Part shown: piece after piece, positions 27,350-35,683 of the stretch
How positions within the stretch are numbered: the stretch's first letter is position 1
Layout: every line of letters begins with the position of its first letter
Assembly (NCBI RefSeq): GCF_025145285.1
Contig: NZ_CP102251.1
Location: 2,852,001-2,916,000, forward strand
DNA from: Alistipes onderdonkii
GTDB taxonomy: Bacteria > Bacteroidota > Bacteroidia > Bacteroidales > Rikenellaceae
DNA: 64,000 nucleotides
Direction: 5' to 3'
Program-made: the position numbers and the translations under genes
Notes under the pieces: model-generated
Told to the model about the DNA's origin: nothing
The model's database searches: none
The model's input: the letters and a program-made list of their open reading frames with translations, nothing else

Positions 27350-28144
27350 ATGCCGACGCCGGAACCGGAAAAACGAGTCAAACGCCCCCGCCTGCGCCTG
27401 CCTTTCGAGAAACGGAAGCAGGATGCCGGTTCGTGGACGTACGACCACCGCATCGGGTTGTGCGTGACACTCATCGCCTACCTGGTGCTGATGATCGCCT
27501 TCGTTTCGTCGAAGATCGTCGTCGGCCGCAAGCCCCATACCCAGGGGATGTATATCGACCTGCAGACGCTGGCCGAGCTGGAACAGGAGCGCGACAGGCT
27601 GGAACGGCTGGCGCGCGAACGGCAGGAGAAAGACCCGATCGACTGGCGGAGCATCCAGAACCAGGTTTCGAACGAAAACGCGCTGAACGAAAAGCTCAGG
27701 GACGACCGCGGTACCAATGCCGCGGCGCTCAACGATGCCGCAGCTGCGGCCGAGGAGCGCATGCGTGCCAACCGCGAGGCTTACGAACAGGGGCTCGCCG
27801 AGGAGCGCGCCATCCGCCAGCGCCGCGGCGCCGGGGAGGATTCCGAGCACCAGGATCGCAAGGTCAAGGGGCGCGTCACGGTTTCCTTTTCGCTGACCGA
27901 CCCGGTGCGGACGTCCCGCTACTTGGCCGTCCCGGCCTACAAATGCGAAGGCGGCGGCGAAGTGGTGGTCGAGATTACGGTCAACCGTGCGGGCGACGTG
28001 ACGAACGCCCGGGTGGTTGAAGGCGGGGACGAGTGCATGCGCTCTTCGGCGCTCGGTTCGGCCCGCAGGTCGCGTTTCAACATCGACGATTCCGCCCCGG
28101 CACGCCAGCAAGGGACGATTACGTATATTTTTATCCCCCAATAA
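27350..28144 (+). CDS. TonB-like energy transducer protein
   Basis: From the ATG at 27350 the protein is 264 residues; nine further codons upstream exist but a ribosome site (AACAGGAAA) stands before this ATG. A short cytoplasmic Arg/Lys-rich stretch precedes one membrane segment (GLCVTLIAYLVLMIAFVSSKIVV). A long Glu/Arg coiled coil (QTLAELEQERDRLERLARERQE) crosses the periplasm, and the C-terminal 90 residues (TVSFSLTDPVRTSRYLAVPAYKCEGGGEVVVEITVNRAGDVTNARVVEG) look like a TonB C-terminal domain. It may couple inner-membrane energy to outer-membrane receptors such as the SusC here. It is transcribed divergently from lpxC-fabZ. Confidence 0.65.
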   Translation: MPTPEPEKRVKRPRLRLPFEKRKQDAGSWTYDHRIGLCVTLIAYLVLMIAFVSSKIVVGRKPHTQGMYIDLQTLAELEQERDRLERLARERQEKDPIDWRSIQNQVSNENALNEKLRDDRGTNAAALNDAAAAAEERMRANREAYEQGLAEERAIRQRRGAGEDSEHQDRKVKGRVTVSFSLTDPVRTSRYLAVPAYKCEGGGEVVVEITVNRAGDVTNARVVEGGDECMRSSALGSARRSRFNIDDSAPARQQGTITYIFIPQ

Positions 28145-28216
28145 GTTCTTTTTGCCCCGCAGAGGCGTGATGTTTGCCGGATTTTTTTTATCTTTGTTGC
28201 CGATCGAAATTCAGGC

Positions 28217-28603
28217 ATGCGTAAAATCGCGATCATACTGTCGGGCTTGCTGTGTTGCCTGTTCTACGAAACGGGCGGCAGGGGGATTCCTGCGTCCGTT
28301 GCGGAGCATGCCGCCGTCACGATTTCGGTCGACCGCGCTTCCCATGACCAATGGCGTTGCGAGCGCGAGTACAATGCCGACCTGAATTTGTCCCGCGTGG
28401 CGGGGGAAGTATCTCCTGCCCCGGTCGTGCCCGTTTCCCAACGCGGCGGATCCGAAACCGGCCAGAACGCCGACCGTTTTGCGGCGAACCGGTTCGAGGC
28501 GGGTGTCGTGAAAGTAACCTCGGAATTCAAATCTTCTGACCTGTCCGTCGGCCTGCATGCCGTAGACTACTACGTCTACCGCCTGCGCCGGCTCATTATT
28601 TAG
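28217..28603 (+). CDS. Hypothetical small secreted protein
   Basis: The 128-residue frame starts MRKIAIILSGLLCCLFYETGGRGIP, a signal-like segment, and has no recognisable domain (later stretch NRFEAGVVKVTSEFKSSDLSVGLHAVDYYVYRLRRLII). It lies in a same-strand row with the TonB-like gene upstream and a two-helix membrane protein downstream. Codon use is like its neighbours and the frame fills the gap, so it is probably real, but no function can be suggested. Confidence 0.5.
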   Translation: MRKIAIILSGLLCCLFYETGGRGIPASVAEHAAVTISVDRASHDQWRCEREYNADLNLSRVAGEVSPAPVVPVSQRGGSETGQNADRFAANRFEAGVVKVTSEFKSSDLSVGLHAVDYYVYRLRRLII

Positions 28604-28660
28604 CGTGTTGTATTTTACCGGTTTACAAAGGAAATACAAACGATTAATAATGAAAAAGAT

Positions 28661-29164
28661 ATGGATAGGAATAAAATTTGCGAGGCGATGTACGCCTTGC
28701 CCGGGGGCGTTGTGGTAAAACGCCGTAAGTCCCAGTTGCGCGCTGCCGTGCTGTTCATCGCCGGCGTTGCGTTGGTGGTAGTGAACAATATGTACGGGGC
28801 GGAGCTCACGAACAACATGCGTTCGGCGATCGTTTTCATCGGCGGGCTGCTGATCCTCTCGGGGATGGTCATGGCTGCGATCCAGCTCTTCGGCTCGGGG
28901 GGCGTGCCCTTCCACAAGGACAAGCATTGCTACCTCGTTTTCGAGGAGCTCTACTTCGACCGGGGCGTCCGTGCCGATGTGGTGCAGTCGGTGGAGGACG
29001 GCGCCGTAGACCGGCTGCTGGGGCTGGCACGCGCGAATGTCCCGGCGCTCACGGTGGCCCTCTACCGTACGCCCGACAACAGTTTTGCAGCCATGCAGGC
29101 GTTCGAGTACGCCGACCTGGAGTACAAGCCGCTGACCAGGCTGAACATAGTAGATAAAGCATAA
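28661..29164 (+). CDS. Hypothetical protein with two membrane helices
   Basis: The 167-residue protein has a basic N-terminus (VVVKRRKSQLR), two membrane helices (AAVLFIAGVALVVVNNMYG and AIVFIGGLLILSGMVMAAIQLFG), then a soluble C-terminal domain of about 90 residues (HCYLVFEELYFDRGVRADVVQSVEDGAVDRLLGLARANVPALTVALY). No family is recognised. It lies 20 nt before the K+/H+ antiporter gene and is probably read with it, so a link to ion or envelope balance is possible but unsupported. Confidence 0.65.
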   Translation: MDRNKICEAMYALPGGVVVKRRKSQLRAAVLFIAGVALVVVNNMYGAELTNNMRSAIVFIGGLLILSGMVMAAIQLFGSGGVPFHKDKHCYLVFEELYFDRGVRADVVQSVEDGAVDRLLGLARANVPALTVALYRTPDNSFAAMQAFEYADLEYKPLTRLNIVDKA

Positions 29165-29184
29165 CGTAACATAAACGGAGAAGA

Positions 29185-30681
29185 ATGATAGACATCAGTG
29201 GTGAAAATGTAGTATTGGTAGGCGCATTGCTGCTCTTCGTGGCGGTGATGGCCGGTAAGGTCGCGTATCGTTTCGGGGCCCCCGCGCTGTTGCTGTTCCT
29301 CGGGGTGGGCATGTTGTTCGGTTTGAATTTCATCTCGTACCGTTCGGTCGAGATGACCCAGTTCGTGGGTATGATCGCCTTGTGTATTATCCTCTTCACG
29401 GGCGGTATGGACACGAAGTTCTCGGAGATAAAACCCATCATCGGCCCGGGCGTCGTACTGGCTACGGTCGGTGTGGTCATGACGGCGTTCGTGCTGGCCG
29501 GTTTCGTGTGGCTGGTGGCTCCGTGGCTGGGGATCGAAATACCGTTCGCGCTGGCGCTGCTGCTGGCCTCCACGATGTCCTCGACCGACTCGGCGTCGGT
29601 TTTCTCCATCCTGCGAAGCAAGAAACAGGGGCTCAAGCAAAACCTGCGCCCGCTGCTGGAGCTGGAGAGCGGTTCGAACGACCCGATGGCATACATGATG
29701 ACCATCCTGCTCATCAGCGTCGTGTCGAATACCTCGTCCGGCGTCGGCCTGGGTATGAGCGTAGTCTTTTTCGTGGTGCAGATGGTCGTGGGCGCCCTGT
29801 CCGGGTACCTGATCGGGCGGCTGGCCGTATGGACGATCAACCGCATCAAACTGGCCAACCATTCGCTCTACTCGGTACTCCTGCTGGCATTCATCTTCTT
29901 CTCGTTCGCCTTCACCGACCTGATCAAGGGCAACGGCTACCTGGCCGTCTACCTTTCGGGTCTGGTTATCGGCAACCATAAACTCGAACAGAAACGGCCG
30001 CTGACCGTCTTCTTCGACGGGTTCACGTGGCTCATGCAGATCGTGATGTTCCTCACGCTGGGCCTGTTCGTGAACAGCAACGAACTGCTCGAACCCCGGG
30101 TGCTGATCCTCGGCGGGCTGGTCGGGGCGTTCATGATCCTTGTGGCGCGTCCGCTGACGGTCTTCACCTGCCTGCTCCCGTTCCGCAAGTTTACGACCAA
30201 GGCGCGGCTTTACGTGTCGTGGGTCGGGTTGCGCGGCGCCGTGCCTATCCTCTTCGCCATCTATCCGCTGATGGCGCATGTGGAGAATGCCGGGCTGCTG
30301 TTCAACGTGGTTTTCCTGGGGACGATCATTTCGCTGCTGGTGCAGGGCACTACGGTGAGCGGCATGGCCAACCTTCTGGGGCTGGCCTATGAGGAGCGCG
30401 AGTCGGCCTTCAGCGTCGACATGCACCAGGACATGAAGTCGGCGCTTACGGAGGTCGAGGTCAACGAGACGATGCTCGAAAGCGGGCATACGCTCAAGGA
30501 CATCACCCTCCCCGAGAATACGCTGGTGATGATGGTCTGCCGCGACGGCGAGTATTTCGTGCCGCAGGGTAAGACGGAACTCAAGCTGGGCGACAAGCTG
30601 CTGGTCATTTCCGACCGCAGCGAGGAGCTGGCAACCACCTATAAGGACATGGGCATCGACGATGTCATGAAGTTAGGGTAG
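29185..30681 (+). CDS. K+/H+ (CPA1) antiporter, CvrA/NhaP2-like
   Basis: The 498-residue protein has about twelve membrane segments (for example VLVGALLLFVAVMAGKVAYRFG) with the antiporter features GGMDTKFSEIKP, the paired Ser/Asp TMSSTDSASVFSILR, and ELESGSNDPMAYM carrying the conserved ND of CPA1 exchangers. A C-terminal cytosolic TrkA-C domain (HTLKDITLPENTLVMMVCRDGEYFVPQGKTELKLGDKLLVISDR) is typical of the NhaP2/CvrA potassium-proton group. The protein expels potassium or sodium in exchange for protons. Two tandem terminators follow within 210 bp. Confidence 0.92.
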   Translation: MIDISGENVVLVGALLLFVAVMAGKVAYRFGAPALLLFLGVGMLFGLNFISYRSVEMTQFVGMIALCIILFTGGMDTKFSEIKPIIGPGVVLATVGVVMTAFVLAGFVWLVAPWLGIEIPFALALLLASTMSSTDSASVFSILRSKKQGLKQNLRPLLELESGSNDPMAYMMTILLISVVSNTSSGVGLGMSVVFFVVQMVVGALSGYLIGRLAVWTINRIKLANHSLYSVLLLAFIFFSFAFTDLIKGNGYLAVYLSGLVIGNHKLEQKRPLTVFFDGFTWLMQIVMFLTLGLFVNSNELLEPRVLILGGLVGAFMILVARPLTVFTCLLPFRKFTTKARLYVSWVGLRGAVPILFAIYPLMAHVENAGLLFNVVFLGTIISLLVQGTTVSGMANLLGLAYEERESAFSVDMHQDMKSALTEVEVNETMLESGHTLKDITLPENTLVMMVCRDGEYFVPQGKTELKLGDKLLVISDRSEELATTYKDMGIDDVMKLG

Positions 30682-30800
30682 GCTTCCCGCGGAGGAGGTT
30701 CCCTGTTCCGTCGGGAATTCAGGATCCGTTCCGCAAATCCCTTCCAGAGGGACAGATATGTCCGGTATCCGGTGACTTGGAGCCTGCCGGACACAGGCAG

Positions 30801-30831
30801 ATCCCGGCGATTCGCTCGCCGGGATTTTGTT
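30801..30831 (+). terminator. Rho-independent terminator 1 after antiporter gene
   Basis: Perfect stem ATCCCGGCGA/TCGCCGGGAT with a 5-base loop followed by TTTTGTTT. The 250-bp gap between antiporter and next gene holds this, a second terminator and no other clear feature. Confidence 0.85.
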
Positions 30832-30851
30832 TCGCTTTGCCGGACGAAAAG

Positions 30852-30884
30852 CCGGACGGCGATTTGCACCGTCCGGGATTTTTT
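30852..30884 (+). terminator. Rho-independent terminator 2 after antiporter gene
   Basis: Stem CCGGACGG/CCGTCCGG with a 9-base loop followed by ATTTTTT. It stands 20 bp after the first terminator, giving a tandem stop before the next gene at 30934. Confidence 0.75.
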
Positions 30885-30933
30885 CCTATATTCGATGTGC
30901 CGTATCGGAGGGTGCCCCGATCTCCGTATCTCT

Positions 30934-31440
30934 ATGAAAACCGAACGAATGAAAATAGGGCTGTTTGCCGCACAGCTCGTCTTGCCCGCTGTGCCGGGCC
31001 TTTATGTCATCCTGTTCCGTCCCGGGGTGTCGCTGCTTACGCCCCGGATGCTTATTCCCTCCATGCTGTGCATCAACCTGCTGGCTATCCTCTTAGGGTG
31101 GCGCAGGCTTGGGTGGTCGCGCAACGAACGGCTCGATGCAGCCATGCTGCTGGTGATGTTCGCCCTGTTTCCCTGGCTGGAATACCGGGTGCTGCCCGTC
31201 GGGGCGTTCGAGGGGAATTTGTGGGCGCAGGTCGGGTGTTACTGCGCGGGACAGGCGATCGGGTATGTCTCGGTCGTGCTGGCGCCCGACTGGTTGGGAA
31301 GGCTCAGACAGCGGCGTTATGAAGAGCGGGTCTTGTCGGGGCGGGAAAAGTTCCGATCCCGCAAGGAGGTGCTGGAACAGCGGGCCGAAGCGCAGGAGGC
31401 GCAGCGCAGGGCGAAAGAGTTGCGCAGGGCAAAGAAATAA
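30934..31440 (+). CDS. Hypothetical four-helix membrane protein
   Basis: From the ATG at 30934 the product is 168 residues; a second ATG at 30949 is equally possible. There are four hydrophobic spans (FAAQLVLPAVPGLYVILF, LIPSMLCINLLAILLGW, AMLLVMFALFPWLEY, WAQVGCYCAGQAIGYVSVVLAP). A strongly basic and glutamate-rich cytoplasmic tail follows (RQRRYEERVLSGREKFRSRKEVLEQRAEAQEAQRRAKELRRAKK). The long frame upstream to 30772 is rejected because it covers both terminators. No family is recognised. The gene has its own perfect terminator directly after the stop. Confidence 0.65.
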   Translation: MKTERMKIGLFAAQLVLPAVPGLYVILFRPGVSLLTPRMLIPSMLCINLLAILLGWRRLGWSRNERLDAAMLLVMFALFPWLEYRVLPVGAFEGNLWAQVGCYCAGQAIGYVSVVLAPDWLGRLRQRRYEERVLSGREKFRSRKEVLEQRAEAQEAQRRAKELRRAKK

Positions 31441-31479
31441 AAACATCCCGGACATATGATGTGCGGGATGTTTGTTTTT
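31441..31479 (+). terminator. Rho-independent terminator
   Basis: AAACATCCCG pairs with CGGGATGTTT (31441-31450, 31464-31473) with an inner ACAT/ATGT stem, followed by GTTTTT. It starts at the stop codon of the membrane protein gene. Confidence 0.85.
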
Positions 31480-31497
31480 CGGGCGTGTGCCCAAGCC

Positions 31498-31660
31498 TTT
31501 TCCCACGGCTGGCAGTCTGCCTGCCCATCAGCCCATCGGTTCATCGGTCTGCCAGTCCGCCGACTCATCAGTCCTTCTGTCTGCCAGCCCGTCAGCTCAT
31601 CGGTCTGCCAGTCCGCCGACTCATTTGCCCGTCAGCCCGTCAGTCCGCCGCTTCGCCCGC
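31498..31660. repeat. Degenerate intergenic tandem repeat
   Basis: The interval between the terminator and the GntR gene is built of shuffled 8-10 bp words such as TCTGCCAGTC, CGCCGACTCAT, GCCCGTCAG and CTCATCGGT. A 28-bp block containing ATCGGTCTGCCAGTCC recurs at about 31543 and 31596. It encodes nothing convincing on either strand. A similar word-repeat occurs at 56410-56600. Confidence 0.6.
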
Positions 31661-31691
31661 AGGGTGCCCGGAATTGCAGCCCGCTGCCGTT

Positions 31692-32669
31692 TTACAGGGA
31701 GCGCCGGATGTTGAGCATCCAGGGGTTCTCGATGTTGCGGATGCCTTTCTGGGAGATCAGCTGCGCCAGCGTCAGCCCCATCTGGCGGAAGTCGGTCGAG
31801 AGGGTGGTGATCCCGCCCGCGAGGATCTCCTTGAGCGGCGTGTCGTTGTACGAAATGATGCCGAATTCGCGGCCGGGCATCATCTGCTGCCGCTCGGCCT
31901 GTTTGAGCAGCGTCACCAGGTCGCGGTCGCTGACGAGGATGAACAGGTCGCCTTCGCGGATTTCGCGGTCGCGGATCGAGGCGAGGTATTCGTGCCCGAA
32001 CCCGTGTTCCGCACAGAAGCGCACCAGTCCGTCGTAGCGCTCCTGCGGCTCCTTTTTTTCGTGCTGCACCATCAGCAGCCGTTCGTATTTGCGGATATGC
32101 CGCAGCCCGTGGCAGAGCGCCTCGTAGGTGTCCTTTTCGAAGTTTTGCGCCACGGACGAATACCTGCCCAGCAGTTCGGGGTGGAAGTGGTCGAGCAGGA
32201 ACACCCGCCCCGAGAGGCTTTCGAGCAGCGGCCCGATGCCGGTGAACTTGCCCGGCATGATGATATAGGTGGTGTATTTGCCGTTGGCGTCGGTTACCAG
32301 CGCGTCGAAGACCCTGCGGTTGTAGTTGTGGAAATAGAGGTCTACGCTTACGCCTTTGCCGACGTGCTCCATGAACGAGTTGTAGAGGTCTTCCTTGAAT
32401 TCGTTGAATTCGTTGAAGAGCAGGAAAATATTCTGTTCCGAGGGGATTCGCGCCGAGGCGATGTAGTAGCCCACGCCGGGCGTCGAGGCGATGATGCCGC
32501 GCGATTTGAGTTCGCTCAGCCCGGCGAATACCGTGTCGCGCGAGAGGTGGTAATTCTCGCGGAATTCGTTGATCGAGGGTATCCAGTCCCCCTTCTGGAG
32601 CTTCCCTTCGGCGATGCCGTCGATGACGAAGTTGACGACCTGTTTGTATTTCGATTCGTTGTTTTTCAT
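31692..32669 (-). CDS. GntR-family repressor with LacI-like sugar-binding domain (AraR-like)
   Basis: From ATG 32669 the protein has 325 residues. Residues 5-75 are a GntR winged helix (KYKQVVNFVIDGIAEGKLQKGDWIPSINEFRENYHLSRDTVFAGLSELKSRGII). Residues 85-325 resemble a periplasmic-binding/LacI-type effector domain (NIFLLFNEFNEFKEDLYNSFMEHV to GGITTLSTDFRQMGLTLAQLI). This combination is that of AraR, the arabinose-responsive repressor. It is divergent from the glycyl-radical operon, and two matching operators occupy the 146 bp between the starts, one over each promoter, so it should repress both itself and the operon until its sugar binds. The ligand is inferred to be arabinose from the target genes. 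Confidence 0.85.
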   Translation of the reverse strand: MKNNESKYKQVVNFVIDGIAEGKLQKGDWIPSINEFRENYHLSRDTVFAGLSELKSRGIIASTPGVGYYIASARIPSEQNIFLLFNEFNEFKEDLYNSFMEHVGKGVSVDLYFHNYNRRVFDALVTDANGKYTTYIIMPGKFTGIGPLLESLSGRVFLLDHFHPELLGRYSSVAQNFEKDTYEALCHGLRHIRKYERLLMVQHEKKEPQERYDGLVRFCAEHGFGHEYLASIRDREIREGDLFILVSDRDLVTLLKQAERQQMMPGREFGIISYNDTPLKEILAGGITTLSTDFRQMGLTLAQLISQKGIRNIENPWMLNIRRSL

Positions 32670-32692
32670 GGCTTTGCACACGCAATGTCGTG

Positions 32693-32794
32693 CAAATATA
32701 CGTAAAATCGGGTAATATCGGTACGAACCGGTACGAAAAATAAAAAAAAATCATACCAGTTCGTACCAGTATGACGAAATTTTATTTATATTTG
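32693..32794. promoter_or_regulatory. Divergent promoters with two AraR-like operators
   Basis: The minus-strand -7 box TATATTTG (32693-32700, read on the minus strand) serves the repressor and the plus-strand -7 box TATATTTG (32787-32794) the operon. Between them are two operators, at 32716-32736 and 32753-32772, in opposite orientation. Each is a direct repeat TACCrG-TTCG-TACCrG, in one copy CGGTACGAACCGGTACGA and in the other ACCAGTTCGTACCAGT. Each starts 14-15 bp from the neighbouring -7 box and so covers the -33 region of that promoter. The mirror layout predicts simultaneous repression and autoregulation. Confidence 0.75.
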
Positions 32795-32815
32795 CCCAAA
32801 AGATCGTACAGCGCA

Positions 32816-33574
32816 ATGGAGAAAGGGATCGTTTTCAGCATCGAGGAGTTCGCCATACACGACGGGCCGGGTATCCGCACCACCGTTTTCCTGAAAGGGT
32901 GCCCGCTTCGCTGTGCCTGGTGCCACAATCCCGAGGGCATTTCCCCCGAGCCGCAGTATATGGATCGCCGCGACGGCCGCACGATGTGCGGGTACGCGAT
33001 CTGCTCGGGGGAGCTGGCCGGCAAACTGCTGCGCAACAAGGCGGTATATGCCATGAACCGCGGCGGTGTGACGCTCACGGGCGGCGAGCCGCTTCTGCAG
33101 GCCGCATTTGCGGCAGAGGTGCTTGCCGCGTTGCAGGCCGCGGGGGTGCATACGGCCGTCGAGACGAGCGGCTATGCCGCGCCGGATGTTTTCCGCCGGG
33201 TGGCGGGGCACGCCGATCTGGTGCTGTTCGACGTGAAACACGCCGACCCGGTGCAGCACCGCCGCTGGACGGGGGTGGACAATGCCCCCATCCTGCGCAA
33301 TCTGGCATGGCTGTGCACTTCGGGTCGGCCGTTCGTCGTCCGCATCCCGCTGATTCCCGGGGTGAACGATACGCGGGTGAACATGTTGCAGACCTGCCTG
33401 CTGATTAAGGATGCCCCGGGGCTGGAGCGGGTCGAGATCCTGCGCTACCACAAGACCGCCGGGGCGAAGTATGCCATGATCGGCCGGACGTATGCCCCCG
33501 GTTTCGATACCGGGGCGGAGCCCCGTGTCCACGACGTTTTCAGCGACTACAATCTTAAAACACTCATACAATGA
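32816..33574 (+). CDS. Glycyl-radical enzyme activating protein (radical SAM)
   Basis: From ATG 32816 the protein has 252 residues. It begins GIVFSIEEFAIHDGPGIRTTVFLKGCPLRCAWCHNPEGIS, with the radical-SAM Cys-x3-Cys-x2-Cys cluster (CPLRCAWC). GGVTLTGGEPLLQ, ETSGY and DVKHADP follow, as in pyruvate formate-lyase activases. Only a short, cysteine-poor stretch (GRTMCGYAICSG) occupies the place where dehydratase activases carry two extra ferredoxin-type clusters, so it is a compact form. It abstracts hydrogen from the glycine of the next gene product; the two genes overlap by four bases. It is the first gene of the putative arabinose operon. Confidence 0.92.
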   Translation: MEKGIVFSIEEFAIHDGPGIRTTVFLKGCPLRCAWCHNPEGISPEPQYMDRRDGRTMCGYAICSGELAGKLLRNKAVYAMNRGGVTLTGGEPLLQAAFAAEVLAALQAAGVHTAVETSGYAAPDVFRRVAGHADLVLFDVKHADPVQHRRWTGVDNAPILRNLAWLCTSGRPFVVRIPLIPGVNDTRVNMLQTCLLIKDAPGLERVEILRYHKTAGAKYAMIGRTYAPGFDTGAEPRVHDVFSDYNLKTLIQ

Positions 33575-35640
33575 ATCCCAGAATCGAAAACCTGCGCGGC
33601 TATATCCTCCGCAAAGAGCACCATGTCCTGCGCCGTACCCCGGCCCGGCTCGGGCTGGACAACCTCAATATCGGGTTTGCAGCGGCCGGAATGCCGCCCG
33701 TGAGGCGCTCGGCGGAGATGCTCGCCGCCCTGATGCGTGCCGAAGAGCCCGTGATCCTGCCGGGCGAGAAGATCGTATTCACCCGCACCGTTACCGAAGT
33801 GCCCGAAATCTTCACCCCGCAGGAGTGGGACGGGATCAAGGCGTCGCACTACATCCACGAGCGCGGGACGGTCTGCAACATATCGCCCGACTACGAAACC
33901 ACCATCCGCCTCGGGCTCGATGCCCGGAAGGCCGAAATCGCTTCCCGCCTGGCGGACGATTCGCTCGACCAGGAACAGCGTATCTTCCTGGGGGCGGTGG
34001 CGCTCTGCATCGAGGCCGTGCAGGAGCTTACGGGGCGTTACGCCGCCCATGCCCGCGAGGCGGGGCAGGCGGATACGGCCCAAGTGCTCGAGGCCGTGCG
34101 TACGCGCGGCGCCCGGTCGCTGCGCGAGGCGCTGCAACTGCTGCGCATCCTCCATTTCGCGATCTGGGAGGCCGGCAATTACCACAATACGCTGGGGCGT
34201 TTCGACCAGTACATGTATCCCTATTTCCGCCATGACATCGACAGCGGCGTGCTGACCGAGGAGGAGGCGTTCGACCTGGTGGAAGAGTTCTTCCTCGCAT
34301 GCAACAAGGACAGCGACCTCTATCCCGGTATGCAGCAGGGCGACAACGGCCAGAGCATGGTGCTGGGCGGCCGCGCCGCAAACGGCGACTACCTTTTCAA
34401 CCGCCTCTCGGAGATGTGCCTGCGGGCCAGCTGCGAACTGGAGCTGATCGACCCCAAGATCAACATCCGCGTCGACGCGGATACGCCCGACGAAATCTTC
34501 TTCCTGGGGTCGCAGCTCACCCGCAAGGGGCTGGGATTCCCGCAGTACAGCAACGACGACGTGATCGTCCCGGGGCTCATGAAGAAAGGGTACTCGGAGC
34601 AGGACGCCCGCAATTATGTCGTGGCCGCCTGCTGGGAGTTCATCATCCCCAACCATGCGATGGACATCCCCAACATCGACGCCGTGTCGCTCATCGGCTG
34701 CGTGCGCGAGGTGTTGCCCGAACTGGAGCAATGCCCCGATTATGCGGCCTTCTACGGCCGTGTAGAGCGGAAGATCGCCGAAAAGGCCGACGCCATCTGC
34801 CGCAAGCACCGCAACCTCTACATCGCCCCCGCACCGATGATGTCGCTGTTGATGGACGGCACCATAGAACGGGCGCAGGACATTTCGCTCGGCTCGCGCT
34901 ACAACAACTACGGCCTGCACGGCACGGGCATTGCCACGGCGGCCGACTCGCTGGCGGCGCTGCGCAAATTCTACTTCGAGGAGCGCCGTTTCGATGCCCC
35001 GACGCTGCTCTCGGCGCTGGAGGACGACTTCCGCGGCGCACCCGAATTACAACGCCTGCTGCGGCGGGAGGCTCCCAAGATGGGGCAGGACGACGACTAT
35101 GCCGATTCCATCGGGCGCGACCTGCTCGCATCGTTCGCACGTGCGCTCGAAGGGCGCCGCAACGAGCGGGGCGGCATCTACCGCGCCGGCACCGGTACGG
35201 CCATGTACTATGTTTTTCATGCCGCAGGCCTCGGTGCCACGCCCGACGGCCGTAGTGCCGGGGAGATGATCCCCGCCAACTATTCGCCGAGCCTGTTCAT
35301 CGACCAGCGCGGGCCCGTATCGGTCATCAAATCCTTCACCAAACCGCGTCTGGAGGATGTGGTCAACGGCGGGCCGCTGACCCTCGAGTTCGACCAGTCG
35401 GTCTTCAACAACGAGGAGAGCGTCCGCAAACTGGGAATGCTCGTCAAGACCTACATCGCCCTGGGCGGCCACCAGTTGCAGCTCAATACCGTCAGCCGCG
35501 AAAAGCTGCTCGACGCCAAGGTGCATCCCGAGCGGCACCGCAACCTGATCGTGCGCGTCTGGGGCTGGAGCGGCTATTTCGTCGAACTGGACGAATGTTA
35601 CCAGAACCATGTGATCAACCGGATCGAATTCGGCCTCTGA
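33571..35640 (+). CDS. Compact glycyl-radical enzyme, dehydratase-like (PFL superfamily)
   Basis: The 689-residue protein is short for the family (usual 750-850). It has the superfamily motifs GRFDQYMYPYF (residue 209 on), the catalytic thiyl Cys354 in VAACWEFIIP with Glu356 two residues later, and the glycyl radical loop RVWGWSGYF with Gly665. The Cys-x-Glu arrangement is that of glycyl-radical dehydratases and C-N/C-O lyases, not of pyruvate formate-lyase, which has Cys-Cys. The replacement of the usual tyrosine after the glycine by Trp666 and the missing N-terminal segment set it apart from families I know. Placed between an AraR-like repressor and arabinofuranosidases, it probably acts on arabinose or a derivative under anaerobic conditions. 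The reaction is unknown. Confidence 0.85.
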   Translation: MNPRIENLRGYILRKEHHVLRRTPARLGLDNLNIGFAAAGMPPVRRSAEMLAALMRAEEPVILPGEKIVFTRTVTEVPEIFTPQEWDGIKASHYIHERGTVCNISPDYETTIRLGLDARKAEIASRLADDSLDQEQRIFLGAVALCIEAVQELTGRYAAHAREAGQADTAQVLEAVRTRGARSLREALQLLRILHFAIWEAGNYHNTLGRFDQYMYPYFRHDIDSGVLTEEEAFDLVEEFFLACNKDSDLYPGMQQGDNGQSMVLGGRAANGDYLFNRLSEMCLRASCELELIDPKINIRVDADTPDEIFFLGSQLTRKGLGFPQYSNDDVIVPGLMKKGYSEQDARNYVVAACWEFIIPNHAMDIPNIDAVSLIGCVREVLPELEQCPDYAAFYGRVERKIAEKADAICRKHRNLYIAPAPMMSLLMDGTIERAQDISLGSRYNNYGLHGTGIATAADSLAALRKFYFEERRFDAPTLLSALEDDFRGAPELQRLLRREAPKMGQDDDYADSIGRDLLASFARALEGRRNERGGIYRAGTGTAMYYVFHAAGLGATPDGRSAGEMIPANYSPSLFIDQRGPVSVIKSFTKPRLEDVVNGGPLTLEFDQSVFNNEESVRKLGMLVKTYIALGGHQLQLNTVSREKLLDAKVHPERHRNLIVRVWGWSGYFVELDECYQNHVINRIEFGL

Positions 35641-35683
35641 ACCGGCGTGAACCGAAACTGAAAACCAACTAATCCGACCTGAT

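Noticed and set aside
30772..30933. Upstream extension of the four-helix membrane protein
   Set aside because: It would translate through two terminator hairpins; the ATG at 30934 gives a normal membrane protein start.
31498..31660. Possible CRISPR array
   Set aside because: Repeat units are short, shuffled and without uniform spacers; no cas genes are present. The same holds for 56410-56600.
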